From contig JAJRBK010000064.1 of NCBI GenBank assembly GCA_028679495.1, positions 1 to 6,129 of the forward strand: a stretch of 6,129 bases of DNA. The letters run 5' to 3'. The notes beneath the pieces are model-generated. The model was given only the letters and a program-made list of their open reading frames with translations, ran no database searches and was not told where the DNA came from. The translations under genes were made by a program, and so were the position numbers. This DNA comes from Methanobacteriota archaeon (lineage in GTDB: Archaea; Halobacteriota; Bog-38; Methanoflorentales; Methanoflorentaceae). This document shows, piece after piece, positions 6,111 to 6,129 of the stretch; position 1 is the stretch's first letter, and each line of letters starts with the position of its first letter.

Positions 6111-6129
6111 ATGGCTGCAAAAACTATGG
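6111..6129 (+). CDS. Start of an unidentified gene, 3'-truncated
   Basis: An ATG placed about 25 bases after a TATA-like box opens a frame reading MAAKTM before the window ends. Six residues are far too few to name a family. The start is supported only by the promoter spacing. A second ATG in the same frame at 6126 is an alternative. Confidence 0.4.

Overview
This window is archaeal and comes from an organism that uses methyl-coenzyme M reductase (MCR): a methanogen, an anaerobic methanotroph, or an MCR-type alkane oxidiser. The case rests on five consecutive plus-strand genes from families essentially confined to MCR-bearing archaea: component A2 of the MCR activation system (atwA) and methanogenesis marker proteins 3, 6, 5 and 15. 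Lineage cannot be fixed by eye. GC looks intermediate (around half), genes are tightly packed, and promoters are archaeal TATA type. I have only a weak, unproven leaning towards a Methanomicrobia, Syntropharchaeia or ANME-1-like source. No MCR subunit is present, so nothing here separates methane production from methane or alkane oxidation.

Layout. Positions 1-722 hold the 3' part of a soluble HAD-superfamily phosphatase resembling the catalytic domain of P-type ATPases; its 5' end and first catalytic motif lie outside the window. It overlaps atwA (722-2317) by one base. mmp3 (2341-3864) follows after 23 bp. A short AT-rich gap (3865-3929) probably carries a promoter for a second unit, mmp6-mmp5-mmp15, whose genes overlap by 8 and 4 bases (ATG at 3930 to TAA at 6056). 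After mmp15 there is a second, clearer archaeal promoter, placed so that transcription would start at or next to an ATG at 6111. That ATG opens a new gene that runs off the end.

How the genes work together. A2 is the ATPase long known to be needed for ATP-dependent reductive activation of the nickel cofactor F430 in MCR. As I recall recent structural work, A2 and Mmp3 belong to an MCR activation complex with McrC, Mmp7 and Mmp17. Mmp15 is related to the ATP-driven iron-sulfur activases of 2-hydroxyacyl-CoA dehydratases and has the matching nucleotide and cluster motifs. It is therefore a natural candidate for a low-potential electron donor or a cofactor maturation factor, although this is inference. 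Mmp5 and Mmp6 are small, conserved and uncharacterised, each with conserved-looking cysteines. The HAD protein is translationally coupled to atwA and its role is unknown.

There is no gene-free stretch longer than 300 bases. I see no RNA genes, mobile elements, CRISPR arrays or sign of recent gene transfer. The main interest is in the unexplained members of a known but only partly understood system, not in an entirely new locus.
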